Positions 6,968 through 13,622 of a stretch of DNA of 13,622 nt are shown piece after piece. The position numbers were made by a program, and so were the translations under genes. The notes under the pieces are model-generated. The model did no database searches and had not been told where the DNA came from. It worked only from the letters and a program-made list of their open reading frames with translations. This DNA comes from Bacteroidales bacterium (GTDB taxonomy: Bacteria; Bacteroidota; Bacteroidia; Bacteroidales; WCHB1-69). The stretch spans positions 1-13,622 of the forward strand of contig JAQUGA010000047.1 in the NCBI GenBank assembly GCA_028684405.1, in the 5' to 3' direction. Each line of letters opens with the position of its first letter. Position 1 is the first letter of the stretch.

Positions 6968-8372
6968 CTCTTTTGTTTTTTATAATTTTCTGAACAATAC
7001 TAATAATTTCACCATTATAAAGGATGGTTCTCAGTTCGTCGTTTACGTTTAATTTACCTGCATTACGAAGAGATTTTCCATTTATTTTGGTGATGGAATA
7101 TCCTCTTTTTAATACATTAACAGGATCGAGCAATTTTAGTTTGGATTCCACTTGAAAAAGCTGTTCTTTTTTTCTACTGATAAAAAAAACAGAAGCTTGC
7201 TTTAACTTAGTTTGTTGGTTTTGGATTTGAGAATGGTATTTTTGAAACTGATTTTCAGCAAAATACACAATTTGACCTTGGAATTTCTGCATATTAATGC
7301 GTTCCAAATTTTGTCGTTGATGAATGCTTTTTTGAAGTTTGGAAGAGTTTAATTGCAATAAAAAATAGCTATTGTGAAGCATTTTCGTGCTTGAAGCAGA
7401 AAATTGACGACTGATATTTTGAATCCAATTTTGTTTAAACCTCAACAAATTCTTACTGTTCTCGAAAATACTTTTTATAGAATCCGTAATTTCTTGTTGT
7501 GCTACCAAAAATTTTGACAATAGAAAGTAAGCAACATCGGTGGGCGTTATTTTATTGGCATAGGCTACCATTTCAACAACTGTTTCGTTGGTAGAATGTC
7601 CAATGCCAGTAATGACCGGAATGGGGAAAGAAGCAACCGCAGAAGCCAGTAAAAAATGATCGTAGCAACTTAGTCCCACATCCCCACCACCACCACGAAT
7701 AATCAAAACAGCATCAAACAAATTTGCATATTTTCGTATTTCATCCAGCTGCAAAAGCATTGAATTTACAGCCTGATCGCCTTGCAACAAAGATGGAAAA
7801 AGTTTATAATGAAATGCAAAACCAAATTCATTGGTTTTCATTATTGCATTAAAATCGTGATAACCTTTGCTGGTTTCAACGGATATAATGGCAATGGTTT
7901 TGGGTAATTTTGGGAAAGGCAAAGAACGATTTAAATCAAAAAGCTTTGCTTCTTTCAATTTCTGGATGGTTTCATTTTTCTGTTGAGCCATTTTGCCCAG
8001 CGTAAACGAAGGTTCAATATTATATATTTGAAGCGATAAACCATAAACCGGACTGTAAGTAATTCCAGCCATAAAAAGAATTGCAATTCCCTCTTTAAGC
8101 GGTTCATTGGTTACTTTCAAAAACTCTTGATTGATTCTGAAAAAATCGTCAGCCCATATAATAGCACGCATTTGTGCTTTAACTTTATGGTCGCTTTTTT
8201 CAACCAAATCAGGATAACAATGTCCACTTTTGGGATAAAAATTAAGCTTGGCGATTTCGGCTTTTATCCAATATCTGCCCTGATATGTCTTCGAAATCGT
8301 AGCTTTAAGGCTGGCAGCTAAATCTGACAGCTCGTAAATTTTTCGATTCAAAGACGTATCATCAGACATCAT
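6957..8372 (-). CDS. xseA: Exodeoxyribonuclease VII large subunit
   Basis: A 471-residue protein with an N-terminal OB-fold (about residues 10-120, including RYWIKAEIAKLNFYPKSGHCY), a catalytic region at about 135-310 and a long helical, probably coiled-coil, C-terminal part that holds XseB. The catalytic hallmarks are AIISVETSKGYHDF (161-174), VLIIRGGGGDVGLSCYD (222-238) and PVITGIGHSTNETVVEMVAY (252-271). The closing stretch LDPVNVLKRGYSI is typical of the family C-terminus. IGHSTNETVVEM in place of the enterobacterial IGHE.D...AD looks like a Bacteroidota variant rather than damage. Two tandem ATGs (8372, 8369) start it; there are only 6 bases between the dpp11 stop and this start. It joins xseB by an 11-base overlap. 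Confidence 0.95.
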   Translation of the reverse strand: MMSDDTSLNRKIYELSDLAASLKATISKTYQGRYWIKAEIAKLNFYPKSGHCYPDLVEKSDHKVKAQMRAIIWADDFFRINQEFLKVTNEPLKEGIAILFMAGITYSPVYGLSLQIYNIEPSFTLGKMAQQKNETIQKLKEAKLFDLNRSLPFPKLPKTIAIISVETSKGYHDFNAIMKTNEFGFAFHYKLFPSLLQGDQAVNSMLLQLDEIRKYANLFDAVLIIRGGGGDVGLSCYDHFLLASAVASFPIPVITGIGHSTNETVVEMVAYANKITPTDVAYFLLSKFLVAQQEITDSIKSIFENSKNLLRFKQNWIQNISRQFSASSTKMLHNSYFLLQLNSSKLQKSIHQRQNLERINMQKFQGQIVYFAENQFQKYHSQIQNQQTKLKQASVFFISRKKEQLFQVESKLKLLDPVNVLKRGYSITKINGKSLRNAGKLNVNDELRTILYNGEIISIVQKIIKNKRDEN

Positions 8373-8378
8373 AAGATA

Positions 8379-10541
8379 TTAATTTACAATTGTCATTTCG
8401 TCAATCAAGTGTTTCGCACCCGCTAATTTATCGATGATGAATAAGCAATAACGAATATCAATGGAAATATTTCGACATTGATCTGGATCGTATTGAACAT
8501 CGCTCATTGTACCTTCCCAGTTTCGGTCGAAATTAATTCCAATTAAATGTCCATCGGCATTTAAGACCGGACTTCCAGAATTACCACCCGTAGTATGATT
8601 GGAAGCAATAAAAACAACATGCATCGAACCATCTTTATCGGCGTAAGAACCATAATCTTTGGCTTTCCAAAGCTCTTTTAATTTCGGTTCCACTATATAA
8701 TCGTAAACATCGGGATTTTCTTTTTCCATAATTCCGTCCAAGGTTGTAAAGTAGTGATATCGAACGCCGTCATAAGGATAATAATCATCTACTTTACCAT
8801 AGGTCACCCGCAAAGTCATGTTTGCATCGGGATAAAAAAGCTTATCCGGCATCATTTCCATTAAACCTTTGGAATACAGTCGATACAAATGATCAATTTT
8901 TTCTTCTACTTCCATTAATGCTGAATAAATTTCTTCTCTATAATGATTGATGGTTTCTTCAGCATAAGTATAAATGGGGTCTTTTTTGATTTTTTTGACA
9001 TCCTTCTTTTTAAAGTTTTGAAGCAAAGCCAACATCTTTTCTTCGGAAGTAAATAAACTTTTCGAGAAAATATCTTCAGCTGCACGATCAAAATTATTTT
9101 TATATTTTTTTGCGATATCTTTTAAAGCTTGGGGTTGATATTGTGAGTCATGATTCTCAAAATAGATTCTAGTTGCAACTGCAAACGACTCTTTGTCAAT
9201 GACTTGTTGATAGCCCTTAAAATGTGACTTAGCTGCATCAATTAAAGCTTGAGCATGGGTTTTGACTGCCGTTTCGGTGGTCTCTTTCTTTTCCGCTAAA
9301 TAAATTAAACTTCTAAGGCTTAATGCGTAACGAACGGCTTCAATAGAATATGCTGCTTCGGAGAAATATTTATAGGAAACATAATAGGGTGTCGCTTTGT
9401 CGTACACTTTTTTAAAATCGGCCATTAAATTGCCATACTCGGCTTTTCTTTCAGGCGTAGCGTTTGCCCAGGCATTAAATTTGGCTTCTAACACTTGTTT
9501 CTCTGAAATGGTATTCAAACGTTTGATTCCTCTGTTTTCGCCAATCCATTTTTTCCAGCCATTGGCAATTGAAGCCACTTTTGCTGCATACTGAATACGA
9601 ATCAATGGGTCTGAATCCATATGTTTTTTAATGATGTTTAAACGTTCTTCCCGAAGTTGAATAGCGATGGGATTTTCGTAAACCGTTTTAAGAGCTACTG
9701 CTTGCGAAGTCAAAAACTGTTCGGTGGTTCCAGGATATCCAAAAACAAAAGTAAAATCATCTTTCTTATATCCTTTGGTAGAGATAGTTAAGTGTTTTTT
9801 GGGCTTGTAAGGAATGTTGTCTTTGGAGAATTCTGCTGGTTTTCCATCGGGTCCGGTATAGATTCTGAATACAGAAAAATCGCCAGTGTGGCGAGGCCAC
9901 ATCCAGTTATCCGTATCGCCGCCAAATTTTCCAATATTTGAAGGAGGAGCGCCTACCAAACGTATGTCTTTAAAAATCTCATTAATGTACATAAAATATT
10001 GATTTCCATAATAAAATGGTTTAATTACCGCTGAATAATGAGTTCCTTTAACGGCTTCTTTGGTAATTTTTTCAATATTTTTCTCAACTATCTTCGCTCT
10101 TTCACTTTCGCTTGTTTGATTGGTTATTCCTTCTAAAACGGCCTTGGTAACATCTTCCATCCGAATTAAAATAGTAGCCGTCAATCCTTTGTTTGGCAAC
10201 TCTTCATCGAGCGACATAGCCCAGAAACCCTTCTCTAAATAATTGAATTCCAAGGAACTGTGTTGTTGAATATTTCCATAACCACAGTGATGATTGGTGA
10301 GCATCAATCCTTTGTCTGAAACAATTTCGCCAGTACACCCTCTTCCAAAAAGAACAATCGCATCCTTGAGGCTGGCATTATTGATACTATAAATATCATC
10401 GGCAGAAATTCTCATGCCGTTTGCACGCATATCTTTTTCGTTTTGTTGTTTGAGCAACATGGGAATCCACATTCCTTCATCAGCACGCATAAACGATTGT
10501 GCTACAATTAGGAACGCAATACTAATTAAGATTTTTTTCAT
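8379..10541 (-). CDS. dpp11: S46 dipeptidyl peptidase, DPP11-like (Asp/Glu-specific)
   Basis: A 720-residue family S46 serine exopeptidase, full length. The signal peptide MKKILISIAFLIVAQSFMRA precedes a mature start DEGMW, normal for this family, so it acts in the periplasm. The triad is visible: histidine in TNHHCGY (H85), aspartate in RHTGDFSVFR (D221) and serine in TGGNSGSPV (S655). S46 enzymes remove dipeptides from peptide N-termini; the residue 18 positions after the catalytic serine decides P1 preference, glycine in DPP7 (hydrophobic) and arginine in DPP11 (acidic). Here it is R673 (INFDR), the same number as in Porphyromonas gingivalis DPP11, so acidic specificity is predicted. It sits 12 bases after the DUF4159 gene and 6 before xseA, in one operon. 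Acidic dipeptides would suit an amino-acid fermenter. Confidence 0.9.
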   Translation of the reverse strand: MKKILISIAFLIVAQSFMRADEGMWIPMLLKQQNEKDMRANGMRISADDIYSINNASLKDAIVLFGRGCTGEIVSDKGLMLTNHHCGYGNIQQHSSLEFNYLEKGFWAMSLDEELPNKGLTATILIRMEDVTKAVLEGITNQTSESERAKIVEKNIEKITKEAVKGTHYSAVIKPFYYGNQYFMYINEIFKDIRLVGAPPSNIGKFGGDTDNWMWPRHTGDFSVFRIYTGPDGKPAEFSKDNIPYKPKKHLTISTKGYKKDDFTFVFGYPGTTEQFLTSQAVALKTVYENPIAIQLREERLNIIKKHMDSDPLIRIQYAAKVASIANGWKKWIGENRGIKRLNTISEKQVLEAKFNAWANATPERKAEYGNLMADFKKVYDKATPYYVSYKYFSEAAYSIEAVRYALSLRSLIYLAEKKETTETAVKTHAQALIDAAKSHFKGYQQVIDKESFAVATRIYFENHDSQYQPQALKDIAKKYKNNFDRAAEDIFSKSLFTSEEKMLALLQNFKKKDVKKIKKDPIYTYAEETINHYREEIYSALMEVEEKIDHLYRLYSKGLMEMMPDKLFYPDANMTLRVTYGKVDDYYPYDGVRYHYFTTLDGIMEKENPDVYDYIVEPKLKELWKAKDYGSYADKDGSMHVVFIASNHTTGGNSGSPVLNADGHLIGINFDRNWEGTMSDVQYDPDQCRNISIDIRYCLFIIDKLAGAKHLIDEMTIVN

Positions 10542-10553
10542 ACTTATTTTGAT

Positions 10554-11222
10554 TTATTGAGTAAATACATATTGAATTAAGTTGGCACCCATTCGAAGTG
10601 CTTTCAAACGAGTTTCTTCAGAGTCTCCATGAATGATGGCATCTTCCCAGCCATTTCCCAAGTCCGTTTCGTAGGTATAATAGAGCACCAAGCGACCGTT
10701 ATAAATAATACCAAAACCTTGAGGCGGTTTACCATCGTGTTCATGAATTTTGGGCAAACCGTTTGGCAATTTGAATTTTTGCTGATAAATTGGGTGATTA
10801 ATGGGCAATTCGACCAATTCTACGTCTGGAAAAATCTTTTTAATTTGTGGACGAACATATTTGTCCATTCCATAATTATCATCAATGTGCAGAAATCCGC
10901 CCCCAATAAGATAATTTCTCAAATTATTCGCTTCTTGATCCGAAAAAACAACATTTCCATGCCCGGTCATATGAATGAAAGGATAATTAAAAATATCGGC
11001 ACTGCCCACCTCTACTGTCGATGGATTAGGATTGATATTTGTATGAACATTTTGATTGCAAAACTTGATTAAGTTTGGCAGAGAAGTTGGGTTTGCATAC
11101 CAATCGCCACCCCCACGATATTTTAAAACCGCGATTTGATAGGAATATTGAGCAAAAACTAAATGTGTATTCAGCAACATCAAAACACTGAATAAAAGTA
11201 ATTTATAGTTTATTTTATGCAT
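10554..11222 (-). CDS. Secreted DUF4159-domain protein
   Basis: A 222-residue protein with a signal peptide (hydrophobic residues 8-23, likely cleavage VFA|QYSY after A24). The rest is a DUF4159 domain, recognisable by LKYRGGGDWYANP (33-45), FIHMTGHGNVVFS (82-94) and LIGGGFLHIDDNYG (105-118). The fold is thought to be related to class I glutamine amidotransferase-like domains, but no function is established, and I see no catalytic nucleophile I would trust. The ATG at 11222 is chosen: an in-frame TTG lies nine bases upstream (11231), but the ATG has an A-rich leader and gives a clean signal peptide. It is the first gene of the operon that includes the peptidase and exonuclease VII; the link to the peptidase is by position only. 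Confidence 0.85.
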   Translation of the reverse strand: MHKINYKLLLFSVLMLLNTHLVFAQYSYQIAVLKYRGGGDWYANPTSLPNLIKFCNQNVHTNINPNPSTVEVGSADIFNYPFIHMTGHGNVVFSDQEANNLRNYLIGGGFLHIDDNYGMDKYVRPQIKKIFPDVELVELPINHPIYQQKFKLPNGLPKIHEHDGKPPQGFGIIYNGRLVLYYTYETDLGNGWEDAIIHGDSEETRLKALRMGANLIQYVFTQ

Positions 11223-11296
11223 TTTTTTCAATCTTAAAATCCATTTATTCGTATTTATACGAAACTTTTATTGGCTCAATTTAGGGGATAAAAATA

Positions 11297-11304
11297 CAAA
11301 AATA
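11297..11304 (-). promoter_or_regulatory. Bacteroidota-type -7 box for the DUF4159-dpp11-xseAB operon
   Basis: The minus strand reads TATTTTTG, an exact TAnnTTTG match, 74 bases upstream of the DUF4159 ATG at 11222. No clear -33 TTG element is visible at the usual distance, which would fit a promoter helped by an activator bound to the dyad just upstream. Confidence 0.45.
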
Positions 11305-11328
11305 AATCAACATGGAATTTATTTAAAT

Positions 11329-11345
11329 ATCATTCCAGGAATGAT
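11329..11345. promoter_or_regulatory. Perfect 17-bp dyad, candidate operator
   Basis: ATCATTCC-A-GGAATGAT is a perfect inverted repeat with a single central base. It starts 24 bases upstream of the minus-strand -7 box, roughly where an activator would bind. A third copy of the core, TGGAAT, lies nearby at 11313-11318. There is no T-run and the one-base centre cannot form a hairpin loop, so a dimeric DNA-binding protein fits better than a terminator. The regulator is unknown. Confidence 0.5.
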
Positions 11346-11531
11346 TGCAAGGGAAACATGCTTTTATTAAGACAAAACAACGTAAATGGACTTTCATGTC
11401 GTAAATTGATATGTTAACCTGAAAATAAAAACAAAGTTTTACCAATCGAGGAAATATTATGTTTTATAGAAATGAACAATTGAATAATGATAAAAAAACA
11501 TAAACAAGTTTAAAATGCCACTAAAATTGTA

Positions 11532-11539
11532 TATTTTTG
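11532..11539 (+). promoter_or_regulatory. Bacteroidota-type -7 box for the TPR-pssA operon
   Basis: TATTTTTG matches TAnnTTTG exactly and ends 19 bases before the ATG at 11559. AAGTTT about 20 bases upstream (11506-11511) is a weak -33 candidate. The leader AAAATAAAAGG before the ATG serves as a ribosome binding site. Confidence 0.5.
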
Positions 11540-11558
11540 TTTTGATTAAAATAAAAGG

Positions 11559-11972
11559 ATGTACGAAAGAGATTTATCAGCCCTTGACCGTTTTCGGAAA
11601 GCAATGCGTGAAGGAAGCGAACAAGAACAATTAATAGCAGCTCAGCATTTATTAGGCTCTGGGAACCACAAAGAGGCACTCATTGCTTTTGAGATTTTAG
11701 CCAAAACATACGATCATCAAAAGGGATATTGTTATTTTAAACAGGGCGATTGTTACTTAAGAATGGAAGAGGAAGAAAAAGCCATTGATTGTTATGAAGG
11801 TGCCTTAAAAAATGCTTATAATACTGAAGATGTTGACGATGCCATTTGGCAAGCTTGCGAATCGGCCTATTATAAATTTAGAGAAATCGACATCGTGCGA
11901 CGCTATATTGATCTTTTTCCCGAAGGAAATTCCATTCGATATGCCAAATCTATTATCGATAATTTAAGATAA
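11559..11972 (+). CDS. Small TPR-like helical protein of unknown function
   Basis: A 137-residue soluble protein without signal peptide or membrane segment. After a charged N-terminus (YERDLSALDRFRKAMREGSEQEQ) come paired helices with the TPR spacing: LGSGNHKEALIAFEILAKTY, then YCYFKQGDCYLRMEEEEKAIDCYEGALKNAY, with the G/Y/A pattern of TPR repeats, then a third helical pair ending in IDLFPEGNSIRYAKSIIDNL. TPR units bind other proteins; no partner can be named. It lies four bases before pssA and shares its promoter, so a role near membrane lipid synthesis is possible but is inference from position only. Confidence 0.8.
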   Translation: MYERDLSALDRFRKAMREGSEQEQLIAAQHLLGSGNHKEALIAFEILAKTYDHQKGYCYFKQGDCYLRMEEEEKAIDCYEGALKNAYNTEDVDDAIWQACESAYYKFREIDIVRRYIDLFPEGNSIRYAKSIIDNLR

Positions 11973-11976
11973 AAAA

Positions 11977-12684
11977 ATGTTTGAAAAGATAAAACGTCAA
12001 ATACCCAATGTAATCACTGGAATGAATTTATTTGCCGGTTCTATTTCCATTGTTTTTGCTTTTGAGAATCAATTGGAAATGGCTTTTTATTTGATTTTAT
12101 TGGCTGCTGTTTTCGATTTTTTTGATGGATTTGTAGCCCGACTTTTAAATGTACAATCAGAATTTGGCAAAGAATTGGATTCATTAGCGGATGTTGTCTC
12201 TTTTGGACTTGCACCCGCAGTGATTATGTTTCAATTTTTTCAAAGCAACATGCAAGTTTTCGGATTTGAGGCTTATCCTTTATTACCCTATATTTCTTTT
12301 ATTGTTCCTGTTTTTTCGGCATTTCGTTTGGCTAAATTTAATCTCGACACCCGACAAAGCGAATCTTTTTTAGGCTTACCAACGCCTGCAAATGCCTTAT
12401 TTATGGGCTCATACGTATTTCTGCCCAATATATTCAACATTGCTCATCATCCCCTATTTTTATCAATCCTAATTATTACGATGTCCCTTTTATTGATTTC
12501 TGAATTGCCCATGTTTTCTCTAAAAATCAAAACTTTAAAAATAAAAGGAAACGCAAGCCGCTATTTTATCATCGCTTTTGTGATTGGGATGTTCTTTTGT
12601 GTCAATCATTTGTGGCTGGGTGCCATTGCAATTAGCGTGTATATTGTGCTAAATTTATTGCTTTTACTGAAAAAACTAACGTGA
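11977..12684 (+). CDS. pssA: CDP-diacylglycerol-serine O-phosphatidyltransferase
   Basis: A 235-residue integral membrane protein of the CDP-alcohol phosphatidyltransferase family. The signature D-x2-DG-x2-AR-x8-G-x3-D-x3-D is complete: D47, D50-G51, A54-R55, G64, D68, D72. The start, KRQIPNVITGMNLFAGSISIVFAF, is typical of the PssA branch rather than PgsA. It joins serine to CDP-diacylglycerol to make phosphatidylserine, the precursor of phosphatidylethanolamine. Several hydrophobic helices follow, ending in a strongly hydrophobic C-terminal helix (AIAISVYIVLNLLLLL). Only four bases separate it from the upstream TPR gene. Its stop overlaps the tail of the opposing mreD by nine bases. Confidence 0.92.
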   Translation: MFEKIKRQIPNVITGMNLFAGSISIVFAFENQLEMAFYLILLAAVFDFFDGFVARLLNVQSEFGKELDSLADVVSFGLAPAVIMFQFFQSNMQVFGFEAYPLLPYISFIVPVFSAFRLAKFNLDTRQSESFLGLPTPANALFMGSYVFLPNIFNIAHHPLFLSILIITMSLLLISELPMFSLKIKTLKIKGNASRYFIIAFVIGMFFCVNHLWLGAIAISVYIVLNLLLLLKKLT

Positions 12685-13194
12685 GCTTCTGCGATTTCGC
12701 AGATATTCATAGATAAATATCGCCAAAAGGGTAAATGCGGTATTTGCAATTGCAATAAAAATCGTTTTAAAAAATCCTGAAAACGTAAAATGCTCCAAAA
12801 AGAAGTAGGAAAGATTGTATACAAAAACCAAAACCCCAGCATACGTAAAGAACCATTTTCCGCCCATACTGATTGCATTGGGAGCATATTTATTTTCGTA
12901 ATCGGATTGACTAGAAGAGACCAATCTAATTATACTGGGTCTAAGAAAACCTAGCAAAACAGCAGAAGCTGCATGAATTCCCATAATGTTTCCAGAAAGC
13001 AAATCGACAAAGTAACCCATTAAAAATGAGAGTATTACTAAAGGCGTATGCTTGATTTTAAAAGGTAATATCAGGATAAAAACCACATATAGAAAAGGAT
13101 TCATAAACCCAAACAAATCGATATTGTTTAAGATAAAAACCTGAAAAAAAACCAACAAAATAGAGCGTACTATATATTTTAGGTAATTCGTCAT
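12676..13194 (-). CDS. mreD: Rod shape-determining protein MreD
   Basis: A 172-residue polytopic inner-membrane protein with about five to six hydrophobic segments (near residues 8-26, 32-46, 50-67, 72-88, 115-134 and 140-164), the usual MreD size. GYFVDLLSGNIMGIHAASAVLLGFLRP is the most conserved part, matching the family G...D...G...G..A....L pattern. MreD is part of the rod complex, with MreC, MreB, RodA and PBP2, that directs side-wall peptidoglycan synthesis. Its ATG overlaps the mreC stop (ATGA), the common mreC-mreD coupling. The 3' end overlaps the pssA tail, leaving no space for a separate terminator. Confidence 0.9.
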   Translation of the reverse strand: MTNYLKYIVRSILLVFFQVFILNNIDLFGFMNPFLYVVFILILPFKIKHTPLVILSFLMGYFVDLLSGNIMGIHAASAVLLGFLRPSIIRLVSSSQSDYENKYAPNAISMGGKWFFTYAGVLVFVYNLSYFFLEHFTFSGFFKTIFIAIANTAFTLLAIFIYEYLRNRRSSR

Positions 13195-13520
13195 TTTTTA
13201 TATTTTGAGGTTAAGCTATCGATTTCTGTTTTAAAATTATTTTTTACGACATACACTTCACTAATTCGGTTAAAATCGGTAAAAAACTGAACTTTTAAAT
13301 CATAAAAATTGTCGTTGATATTGGGCTTCACGCCTTGAACCGTTCCGATTTGTACATTTTCGGGAAATACTGTAGAGTATCCACTAGTAACCACGGTGTC
13401 GCCCACTTTTATTTCCAAATGATATGGAATATCCAATAATTTCCCGAAGCGGTAATCTTTTCCATCCCAAATTACGGTGCCAATATATCCATTGCGAAGC
13501 ACTTTGGCACTGATTCGGGC
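13191..13520 (-). CDS. mreC: Rod shape-determining protein MreC, C-terminal part (truncated)
   Basis: About 109 C-terminal residues of MreC. Recognisable MreC sequence starts at about RISAKVLRNGYIGTVIWDG and continues through DIPYHLEIKVGDTVVTSGYSTVFPENVQIGTV, the beta-barrel core that interacts with PBP2, then a short tail ending KYKK. The N-terminal membrane anchor, coiled coil and first barrel are missing. The in-frame GTG at 13502 is an internal valine, not a start. Upstream of about 13520 the frame stays open to the window end, but the residues there (VGRRALLIGVGGHARRG) are unlike MreC and the base composition jumps to GC-rich. The gene is therefore cut by an abrupt junction, most likely an assembly artefact rather than a real gene break. 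Confidence 0.85.
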   Translation of the reverse strand, partial: ARISAKVLRNGYIGTVIWDGKDYRFGKLLDIPYHLEIKVGDTVVTSGYSTVFPENVQIGTVQGVKPNINDNFYDLKVQFFTDFNRISEVYVVKNNFKTEIDSLTSKYKK

Positions 13521-13622
13521 ACCCCGCCGGGCATGTCCACCTACTCCTATCAGCAGAGCTCTTCGGCCTACACGGTGACATCGGTCGCGGTTGCATACAA
13601 ATCCGACGATGCAGTAGACCCG
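13521..13622 (+). other. GC-rich tail of foreign composition (probable chimeric contig end)
   Basis: By hand count 61 of these 102 bases are G or C, against clearly AT-rich sequence everywhere else. The plus strand is open throughout and reads PPGMSTYSYQQSSSAYTVTS followed by VAVAYKSDDAVDP, which looks like genuine protein from a higher-GC organism. I recognise no domain. The change falls within a few codons inside mreC, as expected for a misjoin. Confidence 0.65.

Larger units (their letters stand above)
11223..11558. other. Divergent intergenic spacer (DUF4159 operon / TPR-pssA operon)
   Basis: 336 AT-rich bases between divergent operons. It holds a -7 box in each direction (11297-11304 minus, 11532-11539 plus) and a perfect dyad at 11329-11345. 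The heptamer CGTAAAT occurs twice in direct orientation (11381-11387 and 11400-11406, 19 bases apart). No RNA gene or convincing ORF was seen; the short ATG frame at 11459 encodes only 14 codons. Confidence 0.55.

Noticed and set aside
8379..10541. DPP7 (hydrophobic-specific) assignment for the S46 peptidase
   Set aside because: The position 18 residues after the catalytic serine is arginine rather than glycine, pointing to DPP11.
13384..13596. A 70-residue minus-strand frame spanning the end of mreC
   Set aside because: It lies in a different frame from the clear MreC sequence and crosses the composition break, and its sequence resembles no protein family.

Overview
The window looks like a Bacteroidota (Bacteroidetes) chromosome, probably a metagenomic contig end. 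The evidence is low-GC coding sequence, A-rich leaders in place of clear Shine-Dalgarno sites, four copies of the Bacteroidota -7 promoter box TAnnTTTG placed just before genes, an S46 dipeptidyl peptidase and a DUF4159 protein. The gene content (dipeptide-releasing exopeptidase plus lysine fermentation enzymes) suggests an anaerobic, protein- and amino-acid-fermenting organism.

Layout. (1) 1-401, minus: N-terminal part of a CdaA-type diadenylate cyclase, cut by the window edge. (2) 535-2270, minus: class II fumarase, translationally coupled to an upstream ArsC/YfgD-like thiol protein. (3) 2271-2695: a 425-base divergent spacer with a promoter for the next operon. (4) 2696-6664, plus: a lysine-fermentation operon made of a CoA-transferase alpha subunit, a class III aminotransferase matching 3-aminobutyryl-CoA aminotransferase (Kat), the 3-keto-5-aminohexanoate cleavage enzyme (Kce) and L-erythro-3,5-diaminohexanoate dehydrogenase (Kdd). 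It ends in a strong 17-bp-stem hairpin that can also terminate the opposing operon. (5) 6749-11222, minus: a tight operon DUF4159 protein - DPP11-type S46 peptidase - xseA - xseB, with a -7 box and a perfect 17-bp dyad upstream. (6) 11559-12684, plus: a small TPR-like protein and phosphatidylserine synthase (pssA). (7) 12676-about 13520, minus: mreD and the C-terminal part of mreC. (8) about 13521-13622: a GC-rich tail unlike the rest of the window, most likely a chimeric contig end.

How the genes work together. The operon at 2.7-6.7 kb covers the lower half of lysine fermentation, and its genes lie in the reverse order of the reactions. Kdd makes 5-amino-3-oxohexanoate. Kce splits it with acetyl-CoA into acetoacetate and 3-aminobutyryl-CoA. 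Kat transaminates the latter to acetoacetyl-CoA, replacing the deaminating lyase Kal of the classical pathway. The CoA-transferase activates acetoacetate. The lysine aminomutases, the CoA-transferase beta subunit and the butyrate-forming enzymes are not in the window. The DPP11-type peptidase would release acidic dipeptides from imported or periplasmic peptides, which fits a peptide-based diet; this link is inference. The remaining genes are housekeeping: DNA repair (exonuclease VII), phospholipid synthesis, cell shape, c-di-AMP signalling and the TCA cycle.
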